Assembly: GCA_002314945.1 (NCBI GenBank)
Contig: DCHV01000008.1
Location: forward strand, 827-17,995
From: Prevotellaceae bacterium UBA1743
Lineage (GTDB): Bacteria; Bacteroidota; Bacteroidia; Bacteroidales; Bacteroidaceae
Direction: 5' to 3'
DNA: 17,169 bases
Both the position numbers and the translations under genes were made by a program. The stretch's first letter is position 1, and each line of letters opens with the position of its first letter. The notes under the pieces are model-generated. The model did no database searches. It saw only the letters and a program-made list of their open reading frames with translations, and had not been told where the DNA came from. This document shows positions 1 to 6,670 of this stretch, piece by piece.

Positions 1-733
1 GGATATCACCAAAGGTGTTCTCTGTAACCATTACGTCGAAGAATCGAGGATCCTGAATCATGCGCATGGCGGCATTATCGACATACATAAAGTCAGTCGT
101 CACATCAGGGTATTCGGTCATCACTTCCTGAGCCACCTTGCGCCACAGACGGCTGCTTGCCAAGACATTGGCCTTGTCCACGACCGTGAGGTGATGACGA
201 CGCTGGCGTGCATACTGATAGGCCACACGCAAAATGCGCTCCACCTCGGGACGTGTATAGTAATTGGTGTCGTAAGCCTCATCTACACCTTCCTTCTTCT
301 CTCCGAAGTACATACCTCCTGTGAGTTCGCGGATACAGATGAAATCAGCTCCACGTACGAGTTCATCCTTCAATGGTGACTTGTGCACAAGGCAGTCGAA
401 TGTCTCTACAGGTCGGATATTGGCATAGAGGCCCAGTTTCTTGCGCATAGCCAGCAAACCTTGCTCGGGACGTACCTTGGCGGTAGGATCATTATCAAAC
501 TTAGGATCACCTACGCTGGCAAAGAGAACGGCATCAGCCTCCTGACAAATGCGAAAAGTCTCCTCGGGGAAGGGATCTCCTACCTCGTCGATGGCATGAG
601 CGCCACACAGGGCCTCGGTATAGGACACCTCGTGTCCGTATTTAGCGGCTACAGCACTCAGCACAGCCACACCTTGTTCCATTATCTCAGGACCGATTCC
701 ATCACCGGCCAATACAGCAATTTTCAGTTTCAT
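1..733 (-). CDS. leuB: 3-isopropylmalate dehydrogenase (N-terminal 244 codons, cut by window edge)
   Basis: LeuB oxidatively decarboxylates 3-isopropylmalate to 2-oxoisocaproate with NAD+, the last dedicated step before transamination to leucine, in the cytoplasm. The reading frame starts MKLKIAVLAGDGIGPEIM at base 733; GDGIGPE (residues 10-16) is the family N-terminal motif. Later in the fragment are the substrate-binding stretch RELTGGMYFGEK, a DKANVL segment and VTENTFGDI, the last running into the left edge, so roughly the final third of the protein lies outside. It is last in a minus-strand run leuC-leuD-LeuA/CimA-leuB, with only 4 bp between the synthase stop and this ATG. No promoter of its own is visible, so it should be co-transcribed from upstream of leuC. 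Family assignment is very secure. Confidence 0.96.
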   Translation of the reverse strand, partial: MKLKIAVLAGDGIGPEIMEQGVAVLSAVAAKYGHEVSYTEALCGAHAIDEVGDPFPEETFRICQEADAVLFASVGDPKFDNDPTAKVRPEQGLLAMRKKLGLYANIRPVETFDCLVHKSPLKDELVRGADFICIRELTGGMYFGEKKEGVDEAYDTNYYTRPEVERILRVAYQYARQRRHHLTVVDKANVLASSRLWRKVAQEVMTEYPDVTTDFMYVDNAAMRMIQDPRFFDVMVTENTFGDI

Positions 734-737
734 ATTC

Positions 738-2273
738 TTACGATGTAAAATCTTGTTCTATCAGGTTCAGCATTTTTATGGTAGCCTTGATGGCTGCCTC
801 GGTTTGGTCAGCATCCAAGCCACGGGTACGCAAGACACGATTGTCCCAGTTCCAAGTGATGATGGTCTGCACAAAGGCATCGGTACGTCCGCCAGGGGGA
901 ATGCTTACCGTATAATTGGTCAGCCACGGGAAGCGACGTCCCAACTTATTCTTGTAGATATGTCGGATAGCACGTACAAAGGCATCAAACTGTCCGTCTC
1001 CCTGAGCACTCTCTTCGTAGGTTTCCCCATTTATCTCCAGTCGCAGGCTTGCCAAGGGCTTGAGGCCAAAGGCGGTTGTGACGACGTATGACAGGAGTTT
1101 CACATGCTCGTCCATCGTACCATGCTTCAGTACATCGCTCACGATGAAGGGAAGATCCTCCTGAGTGACCAGTTCCTTCTTGTCGCCCAGTTCTATGATG
1201 CGTTGTGTCACGCGCTTGGTTTGTTCGGGAGTGAGTTCGAGGCCTAACTCCTCGAGATTCTTCAGGATATTGGCCTTGCCGCTATTCTTGCCCAAGGCAT
1301 ATTCACGTTTGCGTCCGAAACGCTCGGGCAACAGGTCATTCTGATACAATCCAGCCTTGTTGTCACCATCGGCATGTACACCAGCCACCTGAGTAAACAC
1401 ATTGTCACCCGTGATGGGTTGATTGGGCGGAATGGCGATACCGCTATAGCTTTCCACGAGACGAGACACCTCGTTCAACTGACTTTCCTCGACACCCGTG
1501 CTGACTCCCATCTGATCAATGAGTACCGCCTGCACGCTGGCCAAAGAGGCATTTCCTGCTCTTTCACCCAAACCATTCACGCTGGTATGCACCCCTCGAC
1601 ACCCACCTTGTACAGCCGCCAGAACGTTGCTGATAGCCAAATCGTAGTCGTTGTGGGCATGGAAATCGAAGTGCAACGAGGGATAGCGTTGTGTCATGAG
1701 TCGTATGTAGTCGAGTAGCACCATAGGATTCATTACGCCCAATGTATCGGGTAGCATATAGCGTTCAATACCTGCGTCCTGCAGTCCGTCCACCAAGGCA
1801 TATACGTAATCGGGCGAATCCTTCATGCCATTGCTCCAGTCCTCGAGATATACATTTACCGACACGCCCTTGGTATGAGCATACGCCACTACGGCACGAA
1901 TGTCGCGAATATGTTCCTCGACCGATTTTCTGAGTTGTCCCTCGCAATGGCGACGGGACCCCTTGCACAGAAGGTTGAGTTTGCGACACCCTACCTCGAG
2001 AATCCAATCCACACTGGTAGTGCCATCCACAAATCCCAAGACCTCCACACGATCCAGCATCCCTGCCGTAGAAGCCCATCGTGTGATGTTCTCTACCGCA
2101 TCTTTCTCCCCTGCCGATACACGAGCGCTGGCCACTTCTATACGATCCACCTTGAGCTTCTGTAGGAGGGCTCGGGCGATGGCCAACTTTTCGTGAGGCA
2201 TAAAACTCACGCCACTGGTCTGTTCGCCATCCCGCAGCGTGGTATCCATTATCTCGATGCGCCTTCCGCTCAT
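738..2273 (-). CDS. 2-isopropylmalate/citramalate synthase family protein (LeuA2/CimA-like)
   Basis: A 511-residue member of the LeuA/CimA/HMG-CoA lyase-like family. It should condense acetyl-CoA with a 2-keto acid: 2-oxoisovalerate (LeuA, leucine) or pyruvate (CimA, a threonine-independent isoleucine route). Visible catalytic motifs are TTLRDGEQ (11-18), the metal-binding HAHND (205-209) and GERAGN (236-241). The TIM barrel is followed by a C-terminal LeuA-type regulatory domain (about 370-511), whose beginning is marked by HGTMDEHVKLLSYVVTT. It differs clearly from the canonical short bacterial LeuA (FDTTLRDGEQVPG type) and resembles the second synthase paralogue seen in Bacteroidales leu operons. 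Its ATG overlaps the leuD stop (ATGA) and leuB follows 4 bp later, so it is made with the LeuCD isomerase and LeuB dehydrogenase that act on either product. Substrate preference cannot be decided from the sequence. Confidence 0.9.
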   Translation of the reverse strand: MSGRRIEIMDTTLRDGEQTSGVSFMPHEKLAIARALLQKLKVDRIEVASARVSAGEKDAVENITRWASTAGMLDRVEVLGFVDGTTSVDWILEVGCRKLNLLCKGSRRHCEGQLRKSVEEHIRDIRAVVAYAHTKGVSVNVYLEDWSNGMKDSPDYVYALVDGLQDAGIERYMLPDTLGVMNPMVLLDYIRLMTQRYPSLHFDFHAHNDYDLAISNVLAAVQGGCRGVHTSVNGLGERAGNASLASVQAVLIDQMGVSTGVEESQLNEVSRLVESYSGIAIPPNQPITGDNVFTQVAGVHADGDNKAGLYQNDLLPERFGRKREYALGKNSGKANILKNLEELGLELTPEQTKRVTQRIIELGDKKELVTQEDLPFIVSDVLKHGTMDEHVKLLSYVVTTAFGLKPLASLRLEINGETYEESAQGDGQFDAFVRAIRHIYKNKLGRRFPWLTNYTVSIPPGGRTDAFVQTIITWNWDNRVLRTRGLDADQTEAAIKATIKMLNLIEQDFTS

Positions 2274-2887
2274 CTGTTCTCTTCGAAAGCAGTTATCTTG
2301 TCCTGGTTCTCCATCAGGAAGTCGATATCATCGTATGCATTCAGCAAGCAATATTTCTTGTAGCCATTGATATCAAACTTCTCCACGCGACCTGTTGTCA
2401 CGTTCTCTACCGTCTGAGCAGGTACATCCACCTTGACGATTGCCTGAGGATTAGCCTCGATAGTATCAAACAATTCCTGTTGGAACTCGCGGCTTACCAC
2501 CACGGGAAGTACAAAGCAGTTGAGGAGGTTGTTGCGATGGATATCGGCAAAACTGCTGGAGATAACCACTCGCACGCCATAGCCGGCAATAGCCCAAGCT
2601 GCATGTTCACGGCTCGATCCTGAGCCCCAGTTCTGTCCTCCTACGATAATCTCGTGTACGCCCTCTCGGGGAGCCTCGCTATAGGCCGGTTGGTTCATCA
2701 CAAAGTCCTTGTCTTCCTGTCCCGAAGCATCATAACGCAAGTCATGCATGAATGCATCGCCGAAGAATTTCGGATCACGTGTGGTAGAGGCCATGAAACG
2801 GGCCGGTATGATGAGGTCCGTATTGCAATTGTCGATACGGATGGGTATGCAAGTGGATTGCACGATGTTGAATTTCTGTTTAGCCAT
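2270..2887 (-). CDS. leuD: 3-isopropylmalate dehydratase small subunit
   Basis: LeuD is the small (swivelling) subunit of isopropylmalate isomerase, which with LeuC converts 2-isopropylmalate to 3-isopropylmalate, and can process citramalate to 3-methylmalate in the citramalate route. The 205-residue length is normal for LeuD. The aconitase swivel-domain signature is clear: GGQNWGSGSSREHAAWAI at residues 83-100, preceded by an N-terminal DNCNTDLIIPARF segment. It begins 1 bp after the leuC stop and ends in a 4-base ATGA overlap with the next synthase gene, so translation of the three genes is probably coupled. No anomalies seen. Confidence 0.97.
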   Translation of the reverse strand: MAKQKFNIVQSTCIPIRIDNCNTDLIIPARFMASTTRDPKFFGDAFMHDLRYDASGQEDKDFVMNQPAYSEAPREGVHEIIVGGQNWGSGSSREHAAWAIAGYGVRVVISSSFADIHRNNLLNCFVLPVVVSREFQQELFDTIEANPQAIVKVDVPAQTVENVTTGRVEKFDINGYKKYCLLNAYDDIDFLMENQDKITAFEENR

Positions 2888-2888
2888 G

Positions 2889-4283
2889 TTACGCTTGGAT
2901 TTTACGTGGATCGGTAATTTTTCCTGTCAATGCGCTGGCTGCCACGGTAAGCGGGCTTGCCAATACGGTACGTGCTCCAGGACCCTGACGTCCCACAAAA
3001 TTGCGGTTGCTGGTACTGATGCTCAGTTTGCCTGCAGGCACCTTGTCGGGATTCATCGCCAGACAGGCTGAGCAGGAAGGAAGACGGAGCTCAAATCCGG
3101 CCTCCTCCAATATCTTGTCAATTCCCTCGTCGATAATCTGCTGGCGTACCAGCCAACTGCCAGGTACCAACCATGCCACTACATCGGGATGTTTCTTTTT
3201 TCCCTTCACCACTGAAGCAAAAGCACGGAAGTCCTCGATACGCCCGTTGGTACATGCGCCCAGGAACACATAGTCGATAGGATGTCCCTCCAATTTCTCA
3301 CCTGGCTGGAACTGCATGTATTTCAGTTGGGAGAGGAAACCAGCCTGTTCTTCGGGGCAGATATCCTCCAATGTCGGTATGCACTCGCCGATAGCCACAC
3401 CTGCTCCAGGATTCGTACCGTATGTGATACGTGGCTCGATATCCTCAGCACGATAGTTCACCTCGCGATCGAATACAGCATCATCATCACTACGGAGCAT
3501 TTTCCATTCTGCCACAGCCTTGTCCCATTCTTCTCCCTTGGGAGCATACTCACGGCCCTTCAGCCATGCGAATGTCGTCTCATCCGGGGCAATGATTCCA
3601 GCACGGCTACCCATCTCGATAGAGAGATTGGAGAGTGTGAGGCGTCCCTCCATACTCATTTCGCGGATGGTACTACCTGCATACTCCACTACGTATCCCG
3701 TAGCGCCACTTGTCGTCATCTGAGCCATGATATAGAGAGCCACATCCTTGGCCGTCACGCCAGGTTGGAGTGTACCTTCGATATTGATACGCATACTCTT
3801 TGGCTTTGCCTGCAAAATACATTGCGAGGCCAGTACCTGAGCCACTTCGCTTGTACCAATACCCATTGCCAATGCACCTACAGCACCATGTGTACTGGTA
3901 TGCGAATCACCACACACTATCGTCATGCCAGGTAGCGACAAACCTTTCTCGGGGCCTACCACATGAATGATACCATTATCGCGACTCCCCATGCCGAAAT
4001 AGGTAATGCCAAACTCCTTGCAGTTGGCCTCCATCGTCTCTACCTGCTTTCTTCCTACAGGATCCTTGATTACCTCCTGTTGGTCGCTCGGTGTATTATG
4101 GTCGGGCATAGCAAATACTTGTCCTGGGCGGAACACCTTGATGCCCTTGTCCCGAAGCGTGTCGAATGCCTGGGGTGAAGTCACCTCGTGGCAATAGAGA
4201 CGGTCGATATACAACTGTGTGGGACCATCTTGCACATTCTGCACGACGTGTTTGTCCCAGATCTTATCAAATAGCGTGTTCAT
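2889..4283 (-). CDS. leuC: 3-isopropylmalate dehydratase large subunit
   Basis: LeuC is the [4Fe-4S] catalytic large subunit of isopropylmalate isomerase (aconitase superfamily). The 464-residue length is typical. Visible features are the CGDSHTSTHGA motif (124-134) and the three cluster cysteines: C344 in GACTNG, and C404 and C407 in PSCSACLAMN. The substrate loop SNRNFVGRQGPGA (425-437) is intact. It is the first gene of the leuC-leuD-synthase-leuB run. A well-formed Bacteroidota promoter lies 56 bp upstream of its ATG. No leuA is seen upstream, so a canonical leuA, if present, is elsewhere. No leader peptide rich in Leu codons and no T-box were recognised in the short leader. Confidence 0.97.
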   Translation of the reverse strand: MNTLFDKIWDKHVVQNVQDGPTQLYIDRLYCHEVTSPQAFDTLRDKGIKVFRPGQVFAMPDHNTPSDQQEVIKDPVGRKQVETMEANCKEFGITYFGMGSRDNGIIHVVGPEKGLSLPGMTIVCGDSHTSTHGAVGALAMGIGTSEVAQVLASQCILQAKPKSMRINIEGTLQPGVTAKDVALYIMAQMTTSGATGYVVEYAGSTIREMSMEGRLTLSNLSIEMGSRAGIIAPDETTFAWLKGREYAPKGEEWDKAVAEWKMLRSDDDAVFDREVNYRAEDIEPRITYGTNPGAGVAIGECIPTLEDICPEEQAGFLSQLKYMQFQPGEKLEGHPIDYVFLGACTNGRIEDFRAFASVVKGKKKHPDVVAWLVPGSWLVRQQIIDEGIDKILEEAGFELRLPSCSACLAMNPDKVPAGKLSISTSNRNFVGRQGPGARTVLASPLTVAASALTGKITDPRKIQA

Positions 4284-4338
4284 AGAAAAATGTCACCTTG
4301 TTTTCGTTTCCTAAAATTCTCCAATAATAATTGCGCGG

Positions 4339-4370
4339 CAAAGTTACGATTAAGCGAGCGATTTCACAAA
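4339..4370 (-). promoter_or_regulatory. Promoter for the leuC-leuD-synthase-leuB operon
   Basis: Read on the minus strand, TAACTTTG (4346-4339) matches the Bacteroidota -7 consensus TAnnTTTG, and TTTG (4370-4367) matches the -33 box with a 20-bp spacer, the usual distance. Transcription would start near 4332 and give a leader of about 50 nt. The promoter sits inside a 75-bp-periodic repeat, and the neighbouring copy carries a one-mismatch version of it (4414-4445). This is an inference from consensus; no start site data are available. Confidence 0.7.
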
Positions 4371-4448
4371 TTTATTTGATGAAATCCGAGCGTGAGTAAC
4401 TTCGAGCGGAGCTCAGAGTTACGATTAAGCGAGAGAAATACCAAATTT
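4339..4448. repeat. 75-bp-spaced imperfect duplication carrying the leuC promoter
   Basis: The 35 bases from 4339 and from 4414 match at 29 positions, including an uninterrupted identical run GTTACGATTAAGCGAG (4343-4358 and 4418-4433) and CAAATTT (4367 and 4442). A third CAAATTT stands another 75 bp on (4517), where the longer string CAAATTTATTTGA of copy one recurs exactly (4367-4379 and 4517-4529). The second copy has TAACTCTG instead of TAACTTTG at the -7 position and keeps TTTG at -33 with the same 20-bp spacer, so it looks like a decayed second promoter. Confidence 0.7.
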
Positions 4449-4481
4449 CCGAGCAGCGAAGCCCAACAAAAATTCATTTTT

Positions 4482-4522
4482 GATTGGGTGAGTCGCGAGG
4501 AAATTCGACCAAAGGTCAAATT
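4482..4522 (+). repeat. 41-bp direct repeat, copy 1
   Basis: Matches 4836-4876 in the same orientation at 37 of 41 positions. The best conserved core is TCGCGAGGAAATTCGACC. The copies are 354 bp apart and bracket the three 11-bp tandem arrays. No coding potential. Confidence 0.75.
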
Positions 4523-4583
4523 TATTTGAGTCTTTCTGTATTCGTCAGAATACCATAGGAAAAATACTGACAAATATTTCAAT

Positions 4584-4643
4584 TTTCAATAAGAAAGAAT
4601 TACGAACGGATTACGAAGGGATAACGAAGCAATAACGAAGGGA
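4584..4643 (+). repeat. 11-bp tandem array A (consensus ATTACGAAGGG, 4 units) with TTTTCAATA leader
   Basis: Four contiguous 11-base units occupy 4600-4643: ATTACGAACGG, ATTACGAAGGG, ATAACGAAGCA, ATAACGAAGGG. The preceding TTTTCAATA (4584-4592) plus a degenerate unit is shared with a distant copy at 16901-16949; over 49 aligned bases 41 are identical. No spacers, so this is not a CRISPR. Confidence 0.85.
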
Positions 4644-4692
4644 TGTGAATAAGCAAATATCTTGACACAAACGTATATCTCCTTTTCATACT

Positions 4693-4736
4693 TCCTACGT
4701 CCATCCTACGTCCATCGTACGTAGTGCGTACGTATT
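4693..4736 (+). repeat. 11-bp tandem array B (TCCTACGTCCA type, 4 units)
   Basis: Units are TCCTACGTCCA, TCCTACGTCCA, TCGTACGTAGT and GCGTACGTATT. The first two are identical; the last two keep only the core TACGT in register. The core is palindromic (ACGT). Unit length equals that of arrays A and C although the sequences are unrelated. Confidence 0.8.
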
Positions 4737-4751
4737 TCCACTATCGATCTA

Positions 4752-4821
4752 CGGTATTTGCTCGGTATTTAGCCGGTATTTAGCCGGTATTTGGCTGGTA
4801 TTTGTCCGGTATTTAGCTGGT
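4752..4821 (+). repeat. 11-bp tandem array C (CGGTATTTAGC type, 6 units plus a partial)
   Basis: Units read CGGTATTTGCT, CGGTATTTAGC, CGGTATTTAGC, CGGTATTTGGC, TGGTATTTGTC, CGGTATTTAGC, then TGGT. GGTATTT is invariant in all six full units, variation is confined to the last three or four bases, and there are no indels. It lies about 120 bp upstream of the methyltransferase start. Confidence 0.88.
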
Positions 4822-4835
4822 GTCAGATAGAGAAC

Positions 4836-4876
4836 GATTGGATGATTCGCGAGGAAATTCGACCGAAAGTCAAATT
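4836..4876 (+). repeat. 41-bp direct repeat, copy 2
   Basis: Second copy of the element at 4482-4522 (37 of 41 identical, same orientation). It ends 35 bp before the -7 box of the methyltransferase promoter, so it could provide upstream promoter sequence for that gene. Confidence 0.75.
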
Positions 4877-4911
4877 CCGCATCATTTTTTTCGTGCTTGA
4901 ATATTTCGTCG

Positions 4912-4919
4912 TACCTTTG
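4912..4919 (+). promoter_or_regulatory. -7 box of RsmI-like gene promoter
   Basis: TACCTTTG matches the Bacteroidota -7 consensus TAnnTTTG exactly and lies 24 bp before the ATG at 4944. The -33 region is only a T-run (about 4886-4891) and not a clear TTTG, so the assignment rests mainly on the -7 box and position. Confidence 0.55.
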
Positions 4920-4943
4920 CATCAGAAACAAAACAGCATACAG

Positions 4944-5651
4944 ATGGAAGCAGCATTATACCTCATTCCTGTCACTTTGGGCGATACGCCCTTGGAACAG
5001 GTTCTCCCCTCCTACAATCGCGACATAGTCCTCCCCCTACGACATTTCATCGTGGAGGAGATACGTACCGCCCGACGTTTTCTGAGAAAGATGGACAGAA
5101 ACTTTCCTATCGATGATTGCCAGTTCTATGAGATGGGTAAACATGCCGACGAAAAGCGATTCGGAGAATACCTGAAGCCGCTATGCGAAGGAATCTCCAT
5201 GGGAGTAATCAGCGAGGCAGGCTGCCCAGCTGTGGCCGATCCAGGTGCTGATGTGGTGGCTATCGCCCAACGAAGGAATTTGCGTGTCGTGCCTTTGGTA
5301 GGGCCCAGTAGCATGATATTAGCAGTAATGGGAAGCGGGATGAACGGGCAGAGTTTTGCCTTCAATGGTTACTTGCCTGTAGATGATGGGGAGAGGGCAC
5401 GCAAATTGAAGGCGTTGGAGACAAGAGCCTACAACGAGGGGCAGACCCAACTATTCATCGAGACTCCCTACCGCAATCGGAAGATGTTCGACACGCTATT
5501 GGCTACCCTTCGCCCTCAGACAAGACTTTGTATTGCTGCTGGCATCACCACGGCAGACGAATACATCCATACGCATACCATCCAAGAGTGGGGGAAAAAG
5601 AAATTGCCAGAACTCAGCAAAGTTCCGGCAATCTTCCTAATCGGTAAATAG
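4944..5651 (+). CDS. SAM-dependent methyltransferase, RsmI-like (tetrapyrrole methylase fold)
   Basis: A 235-residue protein of the family that includes RsmI, which 2'-O-methylates C1402 of 16S rRNA using S-adenosylmethionine. Seen: an N-terminal LYLIPVTLGD strand-loop (6-14), the SAM-binding loop GVISEAGCPAVADPG (87-101) equivalent to the SDAGTPxxSDPG motif of RsmI, VPLVGPSSMILAVMGSGM (116-133) and FNGYLP (140-145). It is shorter than typical RsmI (about 280 residues), and the opening LYLIPVTLGD differs from the usual LYVVATPIGN, so it is the second RsmI-like paralogue common in Bacteroidota and its exact target is uncertain. The ATG at 4944 is chosen because an in-frame ATG at 4791 would translate the 11-bp repeats and lies upstream of the -7 box. 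It ends in TAG and converges on the next gene with a 14-bp gap. Confidence 0.85.
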   Translation: MEAALYLIPVTLGDTPLEQVLPSYNRDIVLPLRHFIVEEIRTARRFLRKMDRNFPIDDCQFYEMGKHADEKRFGEYLKPLCEGISMGVISEAGCPAVADPGADVVAIAQRRNLRVVPLVGPSSMILAVMGSGMNGQSFAFNGYLPVDDGERARKLKALETRAYNEGQTQLFIETPYRNRKMFDTLLATLRPQTRLCIAAGITTADEYIHTHTIQEWGKKKLPELSKVPAIFLIGK

Positions 5652-5665
5652 GCGAGGCCTATCCC

Positions 5666-6541
5666 TTATCGTGTGGCGTACTGTACGCCCTTGAAATAAC
5701 CGATACTCTCGGCAATACCTGCAAAGGGATCCTTCATATCCTTCTCGTATTCGAGGCTGACAGCTCCCGCATACTTTATCTTACGCAACGTCTTGAAGAA
5801 CAGGGGGAAGTCGATAACACCCCGTCCAACTTCCACACCATGATCGGCCTTGGTGCTGCCTGTCACATCCTTCAGGTGGATATCAAACACACGAGTCTTG
5901 TACTTCTTCAGATCGCTGAGCGAGTCGCTTCCGAAACGTAGGTTGTGGCCAATATCGAGGCACATTCCCATACGAGCATCACGATCCTTCACATGATTCC
6001 AGATATCCTCGGCATTGGGGTAGTTGGGATTGTCAGGACCATGCAAGTGGATAGCCAGACGGATGTCGTACTGCTTCACCTTTTTCTCTACATAATCCAG
6101 CAAATCGTAATTGGGGACTCCCACCAACAGATTGACGCCCACACGCTTGGCATAATCAAATGCACGATCCACCTCGGCCTCGCTCTTCATATAGATAGGA
6201 CCAACGCCATAGCCGCATACATCCGCATCCTTCAGTTTAGCCTTGAACTCGGCTATCTTCTGGGCATCGCTATCAAGAGGCAGATGGAAATCCTTGATAC
6301 AAAGATAATGCACATCGATGCGCTTCATGAATGCCAACGTAGTGTCGAGATCGAAATTGCAGTAGGTGTAACCTGCCATACTCAGATGAAAGAGGTCTTC
6401 TGCTGCAGCCTTCTTTATGGTGGAATTCCTACCATCTTCCACACGATTGGCGTTCACCACATCGGCAGCTCTGAGAGCGCCTGGCATGGCCAGCAATGCT
6501 GCTCCAGCCACACTTCCTTTGATAAATTCTCGTCTTCTCAT
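5666..6541 (-). CDS. Tat-exported sugar phosphate isomerase/epimerase-like TIM-barrel protein
   Basis: A 291-residue xylose isomerase-like TIM-barrel (AP endonuclease 2 / IolE-type) protein. The N-terminus MRRREFIKGSVAGAALLAMP has a twin-arginine motif (R3-R4-E-F-I-K) followed by a hydrophobic stretch and an ALRAAD cleavage region, so export by Tat is likely. Probable metal-site residues are in AIHLHG (163-168), CLDIGH (194-199), DIHLKD (220-225) and SLEYE (262-266). Such proteins usually isomerise, epimerise or otherwise process sugars or sugar acids; the substrate here is unknown. It stands alone on the minus strand, converging on the methyltransferase and divergent from the ATPase pair. 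A -7 box lies 27 bp upstream. The surroundings show no sugar-utilisation genes that would reveal the substrate. Confidence 0.85.
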   Translation of the reverse strand: MRRREFIKGSVAGAALLAMPGALRAADVVNANRVEDGRNSTIKKAAAEDLFHLSMAGYTYCNFDLDTTLAFMKRIDVHYLCIKDFHLPLDSDAQKIAEFKAKLKDADVCGYGVGPIYMKSEAEVDRAFDYAKRVGVNLLVGVPNYDLLDYVEKKVKQYDIRLAIHLHGPDNPNYPNAEDIWNHVKDRDARMGMCLDIGHNLRFGSDSLSDLKKYKTRVFDIHLKDVTGSTKADHGVEVGRGVIDFPLFFKTLRKIKYAGAVSLEYEKDMKDPFAGIAESIGYFKGVQYATR

Positions 6542-6568
6542 TTTTTCAGATGATTAATAAATGTGTGA

Positions 6569-6576
6569 CAAAGATA
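6569..6576 (-). promoter_or_regulatory. -7 box of TIM-barrel gene promoter
   Basis: On the minus strand TATCTTTG (6576-6569) fits TAnnTTTG, 27 bp before the start codon. No clear TTTG at the -33 distance. The 129-bp divergent gap also holds the forward promoter of the ATPase gene. Confidence 0.5.
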
Positions 6577-6616
6577 CAACTATGTAAGGAAAAGATAGCA
6601 GTTTTCTTACCTTAAA

Positions 6617-6648
6617 TTGAACAATCTTGATTATTTTGTCTAACTTTG
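6617..6648 (+). promoter_or_regulatory. Promoter of the ATPase-DUF4435 operon
   Basis: TAACTTTG (6641-6648) is an exact TAnnTTTG -7 box, and TTGA (6617-6620) sits 20 bp upstream at the -33 position as a weak TTTG. The start codon follows 22 bp after the -7 box, so the leader would be short. The -7 box is identical to that of leuC. Confidence 0.6.
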
Positions 6649-6670
6649 CACCAACATAACACTAAAAAGC

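Larger units (their letters stand above)
4284..4943. other. Repeat-rich intergenic region between leuC and the RsmI-like gene
   Basis: This 660-bp gap has no credible gene: the ORFs crossing it are translations of repeats or upstream extensions of the methyltransferase. It contains, left to right, the leuC promoter, a 75-bp-spaced duplicate of it, the first copy of a 41-bp direct repeat (4482-4522), an 11-bp array of ATTACGAAGGG type (4600-4643), an 11-bp array of TCCTACGTCCA type (4693-4736), an 11-bp array of CGGTATTTAGC type (4752-4821), the second copy of the 41-bp repeat (4836-4876), and the promoter of the methyltransferase. Composition is AT-richer than the flanking genes. Confidence 0.85.

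Noticed and set aside
3282..3935. 217-residue plus-strand ORF opposite leuC
   Set aside because: Antisense shadow; Cys/His-rich appearance comes from complementing LeuC codons.
4600..4821. CRISPR array
   Set aside because: Units are 11 bp, contiguous, with no spacers, and no cas genes are present.
4749..4931. 60-residue minus-strand ORF across the repeat region
   Set aside because: Its C-terminus merely translates the CGGTATTTAGC array (TxQIPAKYR-like repeats); no promoter, no family resemblance, and it overlaps the methyltransferase promoter.
4791..4943. Upstream in-frame extension of the RsmI-like gene
   Set aside because: The extra 51 residues would be translated from the 11-bp repeats and start upstream of the -7 box; the family N-terminus begins at the 4944 ATG.
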